Positions 38,510 to 46,118 of a DNA stretch of 64,000 bases are shown here, in pieces. Origin of the DNA: Frigoribacterium sp. Leaf8. Its GTDB lineage: Bacteria > Actinomycetota > Actinomycetes > Actinomycetales > Microbacteriaceae. The first letter of the stretch is position 1. Every line of letters begins with the position of its first letter. The stretch lies in the NCBI RefSeq assembly GCF_001421165.1, contig NZ_LMKB01000005.1:64287-128286 (forward strand). Direction: 5' to 3'. Both the position numbers and the translations under genes were made by a program. The notes under the pieces were generated by a model. The model was not told where the DNA came from, did no database searches, and worked only from the letters and a program-made list of their open reading frames with translations.

Positions 38510-39196
38510 ATGCCCACCATCGGAATCGTCGTCGTCTCGCACAGTGTCAAGATCGCCGAGGGCGTGGTCGACCTCGCTCGCCAGATGGCCCCCACGACCA
38601 CCCTCGTGGCCGCCGGAGGGACGGACGACGGGTCCATCGGCACCAGCTTCGACAAGATCTCCGCCGCCCTGGCCGAGGCCGGGCGGGACGGCGGTGCGGT
38701 CGTGCTCTGCGACCTCGGTTCCGCCATCCTGACGAGCGAGACGGCCGTCGACTTCCTCGACGACGCCGACAAGCAGCGGGTGCTCATCGCCGACGCGCCA
38801 CTGGTCGAGGGAACGGTCGCCGCGGCCGTGTCCGCCGAGACCGGAGGAGACCTCGAGGCCGTGGCGGCGGCCGCCCGGACGGCCACCGGAGTCGCCGACG
38901 CGCACGCCGACGAGCGCGACCTCCGAGGTGGCGACGCCGTCGAGCGCTCGGCCGTCCTCGTCAACGCGTCGGGGCTGCACGCCCGTCCCGCCGCCGACCT
39001 CGTCACGCACGCGTCTCGGTTCCAGGCCGACGTCACGGTGAACGGTGTCGACGCCAAGAGCCTGCTCCGCATCATGGGGTTGAACGTGGGCGTCGGTTCG
39101 ACGGTGGCCGTCATGGCGACCGGTCCCGACGCCGCGGCCGCCGTGGACGACCTCATCGCCTTGATCGAAGGCGGTTTCGGCGAGAAGGCGAGCTGA
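38510..39196 (+). CDS. dhaM: Two-domain phosphocarrier DhaM (EIIA-Man plus HPr)
   Basis: Delivers PTS phosphate to DhaL. The first domain (about residues 1-135) is of EIIA-mannose type with the phosphorylatable H11 in VVVSHS. The second (about 143-225) is an HPr-like domain with H157 in ASGLHARPAADL. The E. coli protein adds a truncated EI domain that this 228-residue protein lacks, so a general EI encoded elsewhere must phosphorylate it. The gene completes dhaKLM. Confidence 0.93.
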   Translation: MPTIGIVVVSHSVKIAEGVVDLARQMAPTTTLVAAGGTDDGSIGTSFDKISAALAEAGRDGGAVVLCDLGSAILTSETAVDFLDDADKQRVLIADAPLVEGTVAAAVSAETGGDLEAVAAAARTATGVADAHADERDLRGGDAVERSAVLVNASGLHARPAADLVTHASRFQADVTVNGVDAKSLLRIMGLNVGVGSTVAVMATGPDAAAAVDDLIALIEGGFGEKAS

Positions 39197-39240
39197 TCGC
39201 CCGCGGAGCCCGCGCCTCCTGACCTCGCGTCGCGCGGCCG

Positions 39241-39288
39241 CGACCTGGCGCCGTCGCGACCCAGCGCCGTCGCGACCTAGCGCCGTCG
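39241..39288. repeat. Three 16-nt tandem repeats over the 3' end of the RibD-like gene
   Basis: CGACCtgGCGCCGTCG (39241-39256), CGACCcaGCGCCGTCG (39257-39272) and CGACCtaGCGCCGTCG (39273-39288) run head to tail. The third copy contains the stop (CTA, 39277-39279) and last five codons of the minus-strand gene; the other two lie beyond it, so they look like duplications of the gene's 3' end. Confidence 0.75.
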
Positions 39289-40041
39289 CGACCACTTCGT
39301 GAGGAGCATGTCGCCCGACACCAGGACGTGGTCGAGGGCGAGGCCGCGCAGGGCCATCTCGTCGCGGGCCGCGACGATGCGCGGGCCGGCTCCGCCCTCG
39401 AGGTTGGGCGACACGGTGAGGCACAGCTCGTCGACGACGTCGGCGGCGACGAGGTCGCCGAGCAACGCCGGGCCTCCTTCGGTGTGGATCTGGGGAAGCC
39501 CTCGCTCGACCAGGACCCGGACGAGGAGGCGCGGGTCCACCCGGTCGCGACCGCACGACACGACGTCGGCGACCTCGTCGAGTCGGGCCCGAGCCGCGCG
39601 AGGTGCCGCGTCGTGGGTGAGCACCAGAGGGCGGACCGGGGCGTCCGCGAACACGCCGCTCGCCGGGTCGAGGCCGAGTCCGCTCGAGACCACGGCGAAG
39701 ACGGGGTGGTCGGACAGGCCCGCGGCCCGACGCCAGGCGACGGCCTCGTCGTCGAGTCGCATCGGGCCGTAGCCCTCGTCGCGGACCGTGCCCGCCCCGA
39801 CCACGACCACGTCGCAGAGTCGGCGCAGCAGGTCGAAGACGAGCAGGTCGGCCGGCCCGCCCAGGTCGCGCGTCCTGCCGGCCGCCGTCGCCGATCCGTC
39901 GACGCTGGCGACGAAGTTCGCCCGCACGGACGGCGTCGTCCGGTCGTGGGGCCGGTGGAGCTCGACGAGGTCGTCGATCGTCAGTGCGCCACGGCCGACC
40001 GGGGGAGCGGGGTGCAGCTGCACGAGGGTGGTCGCGGTCAC
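39277..40041 (-). CDS. RibD C-terminal-type pyrimidine reductase family protein
   Basis: A 254-residue NADPH-dependent reductase of the RibD C-terminal/DHFR-like fold. VRANFVASVDGSATAAGR opens the domain; VVVGAGTVRDEGYGP and HTEGGPALLGDLVAADVVDELCLTVSP are typical of bacterial riboflavin-pathway reductases. It has no N-terminal deaminase domain. Position at the end of a folate operon, overlapping folP by 4 nt, suggests a pterin- or flavin-related reduction, perhaps a stand-in for dihydrofolate reductase, but that is inference. The GTG start is supported by the overlap. Confidence 0.8.
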   Translation of the reverse strand: MTATTLVQLHPAPPVGRGALTIDDLVELHRPHDRTTPSVRANFVASVDGSATAAGRTRDLGGPADLLVFDLLRRLCDVVVVGAGTVRDEGYGPMRLDDEAVAWRRAAGLSDHPVFAVVSSGLGLDPASGVFADAPVRPLVLTHDAAPRAARARLDEVADVVSCGRDRVDPRLLVRVLVERGLPQIHTEGGPALLGDLVAADVVDELCLTVSPNLEGGAGPRIVAARDEMALRGLALDHVLVSGDMLLTKWSRRR

Positions 40042-40979
40042 AGGGCGTCCTCGTCGAGGTTGTGGCGCTCGACGAGGGGGTCCCGCCAGCCGAGGATCGC
40101 CTCGACCATCCGGACGGCGTCGACGCTGGCCCGGACGTCGTGCATGCGGACGATGCGCGCGCCCTGCAGCACGCTCACCGTGGCCGCCGCGAGCGAGCCC
40201 GCCAGGCGGTCGGGCTTGTCGCGACCGAGCGACTCGCCGACGAAGTCCTTGTTGGACACCGCGGCGAGCGTCGGGTGACCCAGGGCCGCCACCTCGGACA
40301 GGCGCCGGGTGAGCTCGAGCGAGTGTCGGGTCGTCTTGTTCAGGTCGTGCCCCGGATCGACGACGAGTTTGTCGTCGGGCACGCCGTGGGCACGGGCGAC
40401 GTCGACCCGCCGTGCGAGGAACTCGACGACCTCGGCCACGACGTCGCCGTAGTGCGGACGGGGGTGCGGACGCCGTGGTGCCGCGAGGCTGTGGGTGACG
40501 ACGAGCGTGGCCTCGCTGTCGGCGACCACGTCGGCCAGGCGCGGATCGTGGAGCCCCGTGGTGTCGTTGACGACGTGCGCCCCGGCGGCGATGACGCGCT
40601 CGGCGACCTCGGGGCGGAAGGTGTCGACCGAGATCACGACGTCGGACCGGCTCGCGAGCGCCTCCACCACGGGCAGCACCCGGTCGAGTTCGTCAGAGGC
40701 GGACAGCTCGGGCCCGGGCGCGAAGGGGACGCCCCCGATGTCGACCCAGTCGGCGCCCGCCTCGGCCGCGTCCACGGCGGCCTGCACGGCGCGGTCGAGG
40801 GCGAAGGTCGCGCCACGGTCGAAGAACGAGTCGGGCGTGCGGTTGACGATCGCCATGACGGCGACCTGGTGCGAGAATTCGAAGGTCCGTGACCCGATGC
40901 GACGGCGGGGGACGAGGAGGGGCGGCACGGCGAATCCGGCGGGGTGGGCCGCGGGGGAGGGAGCGGCCGCCTCAGCCAC
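40038..40979 (-). CDS. Dihydropteroate synthase family protein, FolP2-like
   Basis: A 313-residue TIM-barrel protein of the pterin-binding family. Motifs are IVNRTPDSFFDRG, DIGGVPFAPGPE, VNDTTG, DPGHDLNKTT and SNKDFVGESLG. These fit mycobacterial FolP2 (Rv1207 type) better than canonical DHPS: the usual ESTRPG after DIGG and the GFxK after DPG are replaced. FolP2 of mycobacteria is reported not to have DHPS activity. It nevertheless sits directly after folE (8-nt overlap), the usual place of the genuine synthase. Whether it makes dihydropteroate, or does another step, cannot be read from sequence. Confidence 0.85.
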   Translation of the reverse strand: MAEAAAPSPAAHPAGFAVPPLLVPRRRIGSRTFEFSHQVAVMAIVNRTPDSFFDRGATFALDRAVQAAVDAAEAGADWVDIGGVPFAPGPELSASDELDRVLPVVEALASRSDVVISVDTFRPEVAERVIAAGAHVVNDTTGLHDPRLADVVADSEATLVVTHSLAAPRRPHPRPHYGDVVAEVVEFLARRVDVARAHGVPDDKLVVDPGHDLNKTTRHSLELTRRLSEVAALGHPTLAAVSNKDFVGESLGRDKPDRLAGSLAAATVSVLQGARIVRMHDVRASVDAVRMVEAILGWRDPLVERHNLDEDAL

Positions 40980-41559
40980 GGGAGGTGCCGATCAGGGCGA
41001 CCGCCTCGGCCCGCGCCGACGGCGTGGACAGGACGCCCCGGCTCGCGAGCGTCACCGTCGTGCTGCCCGTCTGACGGGGGCCCCGGGTCGTGACGCATCC
41101 GTGCGAGGCGTCGAGCACCACGAGGACGCCGTCGGGGCGGGCGCCGGTCTCCACGGCCTCGGCGATCTCCTCGCCGAGTCGCTCCTGGAGCTGGGGGCGC
41201 GAGGCGACCGCGTCGACCACGCGGGGGAGCGCACCCAAGCCGACGATCGTCTCGCCCGGGACGTAGGCCACGTGAGCGACGCCGACGAAGGGCAGCAGGT
41301 GGTGCTCGCACACCGACCGGAACGAGATGTCGCGAACGATCACGACCTCGCCCAGCTGGTGCGCTTCGGCCGGGACGGTGGCTTGGCGGACGAGATCGGC
41401 CGCGTCGACCGTGAGCCCCGAGAAGAACTCGGCGTAGGCGTCGGCCACGCGTCGGGGGGTCGACTCGAGCCCGGGCCGGTCGACGTCCTCGCCGATCGCG
41501 GCGAGCAGTTCGAGCACGGCGGCCTCGATGCGGGGCCCGTCGATCGGCGGAGGAGTCAT
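40972..41559 (-). CDS. folE: GTP cyclohydrolase I FolE
   Basis: First enzyme of folate synthesis, converting GTP to dihydroneopterin triphosphate. The 195-residue protein contains the zinc ligands C84 and H87 (SVCEHHLLPF) and C155 (ASHGCVTTRGPRQ), with the active-site PRQ-type loop present. Length is normal for the unimodular bacterial enzyme. It overlaps folP by 8 nt. In many Actinobacteria folE follows ftsH and precedes folP, folB and folK; here ftsH, folB and folK are not adjacent. Confidence 0.95.
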   Translation of the reverse strand: MTPPPIDGPRIEAAVLELLAAIGEDVDRPGLESTPRRVADAYAEFFSGLTVDAADLVRQATVPAEAHQLGEVVIVRDISFRSVCEHHLLPFVGVAHVAYVPGETIVGLGALPRVVDAVASRPQLQERLGEEIAEAVETGARPDGVLVVLDASHGCVTTRGPRQTGSTTVTLASRGVLSTPSARAEAVALIGTSRG

Positions 41560-41571
41560 CGCACCATCCTC

Positions 41572-42072
41572 TCAGGCGGAGGGGCCGACCGCGCCGTCGG
41601 TGCTGCTCCCGAGGTCGACGGCGGACTCGCGGGGGAGCGCCTCGTGGTGGCGCCGTCCGTGGCTGCGCCGCGCCTCCTTCATCTCGGCCTCGAAGAGGTG
41701 CTTCTTGCCGTCCGCCAAGGAATCACGTACGTTCTTCTCATGGTCGCGGAACGCGGCGTAGTAGCCGTCGTCGTAGTCCTCGACGAGTTGGTACGTCCAG
41801 CGTCCCTCGACGACGTTGCGACCGACGAGGTCCCGGTCCAGCAGGTCGGCGATCTCGTCGTGCCCGGCTCGGCGAAGCGATTCCACGGCATCGCCGAGGG
41901 CGAGGTCGGCCTTGCCGGTCAGTCGGTGGAATCCGTAGAGGAATCCACGGGCCTGCTCGACGATCTCGAGCGCGGCGGAGAGTTCGCCGAGCGCAGCAAC
42001 GGTGTCGTCGTCGAGCCCGTGGGGTCGGCGATGCGCGTCGTCGGGCGGCGTGGGGGTCGTGTCGGTCGTCAT
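41572..42072 (-). CDS. Conserved hypothetical protein, first gene of the folate operon
   Basis: A 166-residue soluble, mostly helical, charged protein that I cannot assign. The core (about residues 30-130) has LEIVEQARGFLYGFHRLTGK, then a short helical pair (LLDRDLVGRNVVEGRW) and RDHEKNVRDSLADGKKH; the ends are disordered and rich in Pro, Asp and Ser. It has no signal peptide, membrane segment or metal-binding cluster. It lies 12 nt before folE on the same strand and is probably the first gene of that operon. Similar unassigned proteins occur in other Actinobacteria as far as I recall. Confidence 0.7.
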   Translation of the reverse strand: MTTDTTPTPPDDAHRRPHGLDDDTVAALGELSAALEIVEQARGFLYGFHRLTGKADLALGDAVESLRRAGHDEIADLLDRDLVGRNVVEGRWTYQLVEDYDDGYYAAFRDHEKNVRDSLADGKKHLFEAEMKEARRSHGRRHHEALPRESAVDLGSSTDGAVGPSA

Positions 42073-42149
42073 GCGACCAGGAAACTCCGAGGAGGCGCGG
42101 CGTGCGTCAGCGGGGAGCGCTTCCGTCGCCCCTCTCGACGTTACTTGAC

Positions 42150-42163
42150 ATAATGAGCATTAT
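42150..42163. promoter_or_regulatory. ATAATG-CATTAT palindrome upstream of the folate operon
   Basis: ATAATG, AG, CATTAT forms a perfect 6-bp dyad in the otherwise GC-rich 149-nt gap before the hypothetical-folE-folP operon (minus). It overlaps a good minus-strand -10 candidate (GATAAT). TGAC and GTCA half-sites flank it. This could be an operator; AT-rich dyads of this kind are reminiscent of Fur/Zur-type sites, but the spacing does not match the known actinobacterial Zur box. Confidence 0.45.
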
Positions 42164-42221
42164 CAGTCACGCAGGGATGACGCCGGAAGGGGTGCGCGGT
42201 GGCTCGGGTGGCGCCCCGCCC

Positions 42222-42686
42222 TCACGCCCCGGACGACTCGGCCAGCACCCGACGCAGCAGCTCGGCCAGGTCGCCGGGTTCGACCGGCTCGTCGGTGGTC
42301 GCCAGCTCGTCGAGGGTGAACCAGCGCGACTCGACGATGTCGCTGCGCTCGTCGTCGGTCCAGTCGTCGTCGACGACCTCGAAGTGCGGAAGGCGGACGA
42401 CGTAGAACTCGGCGTGACCGTGCGTGTGGTCGGCGTCGTCCCAGGACACCTCGAAGTCGTCCACGCGCACGACGTCACCGACCTCGGTGACCACCTGTCC
42501 GGTCTCTTCGTGCAACTCGCGGATCGCCGCCTCGACATGGGTCTCGCCCGGGTCGACCCCGCCACCCGGCGTGATCCAGCGAGCGAAGCGACTCGTGTCG
42601 GGCGCCACCGTCTTCATCAGCAGCACGCGGTCGTCGTCGTCGAGGACGAGGAGGCGCGAGGTCGGTCGGACGATGCGCTCGGTCAC
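42222..42686 (-). CDS. Nudix hydrolase
   Basis: A 154-residue Nudix protein with the complete box G-x5-E-x7-REUxEExGU (GGGVDPGETHVEAAIRELHEETGQVV segment, near residues 42-67), which binds the metals for pyrophosphate cleavage. Substrate cannot be told from sequence. The GTG start is preferred because upstream residues are low-complexity read-through from another frame. It follows the SDR gene by 13 nt and is probably cotranscribed with it. Confidence 0.88.
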   Translation of the reverse strand: MTERIVRPTSRLLVLDDDDRVLLMKTVAPDTSRFARWITPGGGVDPGETHVEAAIRELHEETGQVVTEVGDVVRVDDFEVSWDDADHTHGHAEFYVVRLPHFEVVDDDWTDDERSDIVESRWFTLDELATTDEPVEPGDLAELLRRVLAESSGA

Positions 42687-42699
42687 GAAGGGGCCCGTC

Positions 42700-43467
42700 T
42701 CAGACGATCGGGGCGAAGTCGCTGGTGTCGCCCACCAGGCGGGTGTGGTCGGCCGGGACGGGGTCGACGGCGGCCGACGCGACCTCGGCGGCGAACTCGG
42801 CGACGTTGTAGAGCTTGCCCGCGCTCTCTTTCCGCGACGAGATGGCACCGGGGTTCGAGCGTTCGAGCAGGGTCGCCGTGATCGTGCCCTCGATCATGTC
42901 CCCCGAGACCACGACGAACTCGACGCCCGCGGTCTCGAGCTGCGGCAGCATCTCGCGCAGGGCGTCCTCGCCGGCACGCTTGCTGAGGGCGACGGGGAGG
43001 TACTCGGGCATCGTCTCGGTCGTGCGGATGAAGTGCGCCTGGTGGCTCGTGACGAAGACGACGCGCGACCCCGGGGCGAGCAGCGGCAGGGCCGCGGTCA
43101 ACAGCGCCACCTGGGCGTCACGGTTGAGCTTGAGCGCGTAGTCCTCGGCCATGCCCGTCTCCATGCCGCCCGAGGCGTTCATCACGAGCACGTCGAGGCC
43201 GCCCCAGGCGTCACGCACCGTGTCGAACATCGCCGCCAGGCTGGCCTCGTCGGTGAGGTCGGCCCCGATGGCGATCGCCTCGCCGCCCGCCTGCTCGATG
43301 GTCGAGACGAGCTGCAGTGCGCGCTTCTCCTTGTTGCGGTAGTTCACGACGACCTTGGCTCCGGCCTCGGCGAAGTAGCGCACGGTGTCGGCACCGATCC
43401 CCCGGGACGATCCGGTGACCAGGACTCGGGCTCCGGCGAGGGACTCTGCGGCGAGGGGGTTGGACAA
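42700..43467 (-). CDS. SDR-family oxidoreductase with atypical active site
   Basis: A 255-residue Rossmann protein. The NAD(P) motif GSSRGIG is near residue 19 and NASGG (usually NNAG) near 92. The catalytic YxxxK is altered: aligned on SK in PVALSKRAGE, the tyrosine position holds Val, and the nearest Tyr is three residues earlier (EYLPVALSK). The preceding Ser is present in VTSHQAHF. It may be an unusual reductase or a non-catalytic relative. The TTG start at 43467 is favoured by GGAG 8 nt upstream. A TAGGGT box lies at 43517-43522. Confidence 0.82.
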   Translation of the reverse strand: MSNPLAAESLAGARVLVTGSSRGIGADTVRYFAEAGAKVVVNYRNKEKRALQLVSTIEQAGGEAIAIGADLTDEASLAAMFDTVRDAWGGLDVLVMNASGGMETGMAEDYALKLNRDAQVALLTAALPLLAPGSRVVFVTSHQAHFIRTTETMPEYLPVALSKRAGEDALREMLPQLETAGVEFVVVSGDMIEGTITATLLERSNPGAISSRKESAGKLYNVAEFAAEVASAAVDPVPADHTRLVGDTSDFAPIV

Positions 43468-43590
43468 GGCGTGCTCCAGACTGTGCGGGGATCGATCGGC
43501 CCGTGGACCGGACTCGACCCTACCAATCCCCCTCGTCATCGTCAGGGGCGGGTGATAGTTTTCATAACAGGGGAACGAGAGAAGGTCGAC

Positions 43591-44070
43591 GTGGACGTCT
43601 TGAACGATTACGCATGGGTCGCGTGGATCGCGCTCATCCTGGTGTTCGTCATCGTCGAGGTGACGACGCTCGAATTCACCTTCCTCATGCTCGCCATCGG
43701 CAGCGTCGGCGGGCTGCTCGCCGGCCTCTTCGGTGCCCCGTGGTGGCTGCAGGCGATCATCGCGGCCGTCCTCGCGGTCCTGTTGCTGTTCACCGTGCGG
43801 CCGCCGTTGCTGCGGGCGCTCCGCCGCGGGGGCGATCCGACCCCCAGCAACGTCGAGGCGCTGCTCGGGCTGCGCGGCACGGTCGTCGTGCCCATCGGCT
43901 CCGACCCCGGCCAGGTCAAGCTGTCGAACGGCGAGACCTGGACGGCCCGCGTGCTGTCCTCCCCCGCGACGTCGGCAGGCCCCGACCTCGCACTCGACAC
44001 CGGGGCCCCGGTCGTCGTGACCGCCATCGAGGGGTCGACCGCCTTCGTCGCCCCCGCAGAGAGGTCCTGA
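43591..44070 (+). CDS. NfeD-like membrane protein
   Basis: A 159-residue protein with two to three membrane helices (about residues 7-28, 30-47 and 49-67). A C-terminal OB-fold domain (VEALLGLRGTVVVP onwards) is typical of NfeD proteins that partner with SPFH/stomatin scaffolds. The next gene, 4 nt downstream, encodes such a scaffold, so the pair is very likely a functional unit in membrane microdomains. The GTG start has AAGG 5 nt upstream. Confidence 0.87.
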   Translation: MDVLNDYAWVAWIALILVFVIVEVTTLEFTFLMLAIGSVGGLLAGLFGAPWWLQAIIAAVLAVLLLFTVRPPLLRALRRGGDPTPSNVEALLGLRGTVVVPIGSDPGQVKLSNGETWTARVLSSPATSAGPDLALDTGAPVVVTAIEGSTAFVAPAERS

Positions 44071-44074
44071 AGCC

Positions 44075-45214
44075 ATGGACACCATCAGTGCCGGAACCGT
44101 CGTCACGATCGTGGTCGTCGCGATCGTCGTCGTGCTCGTCCTCGTCATCCTCTTCCGCTCGGTCCGCATCATCCCGCAGGCGAGTGCCGGCGTGGTCGAA
44201 CGTCTGGGGCGGTACCACAAGACCCTCTCCCCCGGGCTCAACCTGCTGGTGCCGTTCATCGACCGCGTGCGGCCGCTGATCGACATGCGCGAGCAGGTCG
44301 TCTCGTTCCCGCCGCAGCCCGTCATCACCGAGGACAACCTGGTCGTCTCGATCGACACGGTCGTGTACTTCCAGGTGACCGACGCCCGGGCGGCCACCTA
44401 CGAGATCGCCAACTACCTCGGGGCCGTCGAACAGCTCACGACGACCACGCTGCGCAACGTGGTCGGAGGGTTGAACCTCGAGCAGGCCCTCACCAGTCGC
44501 GACAACATCAACGGCCAGCTGCGCATCGTGCTCGACGAGGCCACCGGCAAATGGGGCATCCGGGTCGGTCGCGTCGAGCTGAAGGCCATCGATCCGCCCC
44601 TGTCGATCCAGGACTCGATGGAGCAGCAGATGCGTGCCGAGCGCAACCGTCGCGCCGCCATCCTCACCGCCGAGGGCACCAAGCAGTCCCAGATCCTCGA
44701 GGCCGAGGGGTCGCGACAGTCGTCGATCCTCAAGGCCGAGGGCGACGCCAAGGCCCAGGTGCTGCGGGCACAGGGCGAAGCCGAGGCCATCGCGACGGTC
44801 TTCAACGCCATCCACGCCGGCGACCCCGACCCGAAGCTGCTCGCGTACCAGTACCTCCAGACCCTGCCGAAGATCGCGGACGGCTCGGCCAACACGATGT
44901 GGATCATCCCGAGCGAGTTGACCGAGGCCCTGAAGGGCATCGGGCAGGGCTTCTTCGCCCCGCGCGACCCGAACGCCCCGGGGTGGACCCCGACCGAGGC
45001 CCCCAAGGTCTCCGAGATGGACGTCACGCCCGACCTCGCATCGACCGTCGACCTCGAGGCCGAACCGGACCTCGGCTTCCCGACCGTCACCACGCCCGGT
45101 GAGACCGGCTCCGGTGTCGGTTCCGGAGGCGCGGGTGCGGCCGGCGCTGACCGGCCGGCTCCCGGGGCGGGCGCGTCGGACACCGGGCCGACCACTCCTC
45201 CGGCGACCTCGTAG
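44075..45214 (+). CDS. SPFH/stomatin-like membrane scaffold protein
   Basis: A 379-residue stomatin/prohibitin-family protein. One N-terminal membrane helix (about 8-28) precedes the SPFH domain (VRIIPQASAGVVERLGRYHKT onwards, about 30-190). A coiled-coil region follows with repeated AEG/Q motifs (GTKQSQILEAEGSRQSSILK). The tail is Gly/Ala/Pro-rich and disordered. The NfeD partner is 4 nt upstream and GDPD overlaps the stop by 1 nt. Similar proteins (QmcA type) organise membrane proteases and lipid domains. Confidence 0.9.
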   Translation: MDTISAGTVVTIVVVAIVVVLVLVILFRSVRIIPQASAGVVERLGRYHKTLSPGLNLLVPFIDRVRPLIDMREQVVSFPPQPVITEDNLVVSIDTVVYFQVTDARAATYEIANYLGAVEQLTTTTLRNVVGGLNLEQALTSRDNINGQLRIVLDEATGKWGIRVGRVELKAIDPPLSIQDSMEQQMRAERNRRAAILTAEGTKQSQILEAEGSRQSSILKAEGDAKAQVLRAQGEAEAIATVFNAIHAGDPDPKLLAYQYLQTLPKIADGSANTMWIIPSELTEALKGIGQGFFAPRDPNAPGWTPTEAPKVSEMDVTPDLASTVDLEAEPDLGFPTVTTPGETGSGVGSGGAGAAGADRPAPGAGASDTGPTTPPATS

Positions 45215-46002
45215 TGCCGTCCGCTCCCCCGGTCTCGGCCGGCTGGTTCGCTCCGGCCGGCCCCCGGGTGTTGGCGCACCGGGGCCTGGCCGTCGACGCC
45301 CCGGAGAACACGATGCTGGCGTTCGCCCTCGCCGTGTCGGCCGGGGCGACGTACGTCGAGACCGACGTGCACGCCACGCGCGACGGCATCGCGGTGATCA
45401 GCCACGATCCCGACCTGACGCGGCTCGCGGGACGTGAGGAGCGCCTCCTCGACCTCGACCTCGCGGAGGTCAAGATGGTCCGGCTCGACGGTGAGCACGA
45501 GATCCCCACCCTCGACGAGGCGCTCGACGCCTTCCCGGAGACCCGGTTCAACATCGACCTCAAGTCGGACGAGGCCGTCGCACCGGCCGTCCGAGCGATC
45601 GCCCGCGTCCGGGCGACGGATCGCGTCCTGGTGACCTCGTTCGACCACCGGAGGCGTCTGCGGGCGGTCCGGGCCCTGCCGGGAGTCGCGACGTCGGCCT
45701 CGTCCCGGGGCATCGTCGCGGCGGTTGCCGCAGGCCTCGTCCCGCTCCCCCGTCTCCGGCGGTCGCTGGTGCGGCGCGCCCTCGCCGGGTGCCGGGCCGT
45801 CCAGGTCCCCGAGCGCAAGGGCCCGGTCCGCATCGTCACGACCGCGCGCGTGGCCGAGTGGGCGGCCCTGGGTGTCGAGACGCACGTGTGGACCGTCAAC
45901 GAGCCTGCCGACATGGTGAGGCTGCTCGACCTGGGCGTGCACGGCATCGTCACCGATCGCACCGACCTGGCGCTCGACGAGGTGCGTCGGCGCGCCGTGT
46001 GA
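45214..46002 (+). CDS. Glycerophosphodiester phosphodiesterase
   Basis: A 262-residue TIM-barrel GDPD with HRG near residue 22, the metal-binding ETDVHATRDG near 49 and SHD near 63. A second acidic ligand lies in FNIDLKSD near 112. No signal peptide is visible, so it should act in the cytosol, releasing glycerol-3-phosphate from glycerophosphodiesters. The GTG start overlaps the last base of the SPFH gene (TAGTG), so translation is likely coupled. Confidence 0.9.
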   Translation: MPSAPPVSAGWFAPAGPRVLAHRGLAVDAPENTMLAFALAVSAGATYVETDVHATRDGIAVISHDPDLTRLAGREERLLDLDLAEVKMVRLDGEHEIPTLDEALDAFPETRFNIDLKSDEAVAPAVRAIARVRATDRVLVTSFDHRRRLRAVRALPGVATSASSRGIVAAVAAGLVPLPRLRRSLVRRALAGCRAVQVPERKGPVRIVTTARVAEWAALGVETHVWTVNEPADMVRLLDLGVHGIVTDRTDLALDEVRRRAV

Positions 46003-46118
46003 CCCCGTCCCGAGACTGCCCGGGCACTGTGAAGGGACTGTGAAATCGCACGGCCCGGAACGGCGGAGGGCCAGAACGGGTTACAACGGGTGATTGCAAC
46101 GCGAGAGGAGACCACACA

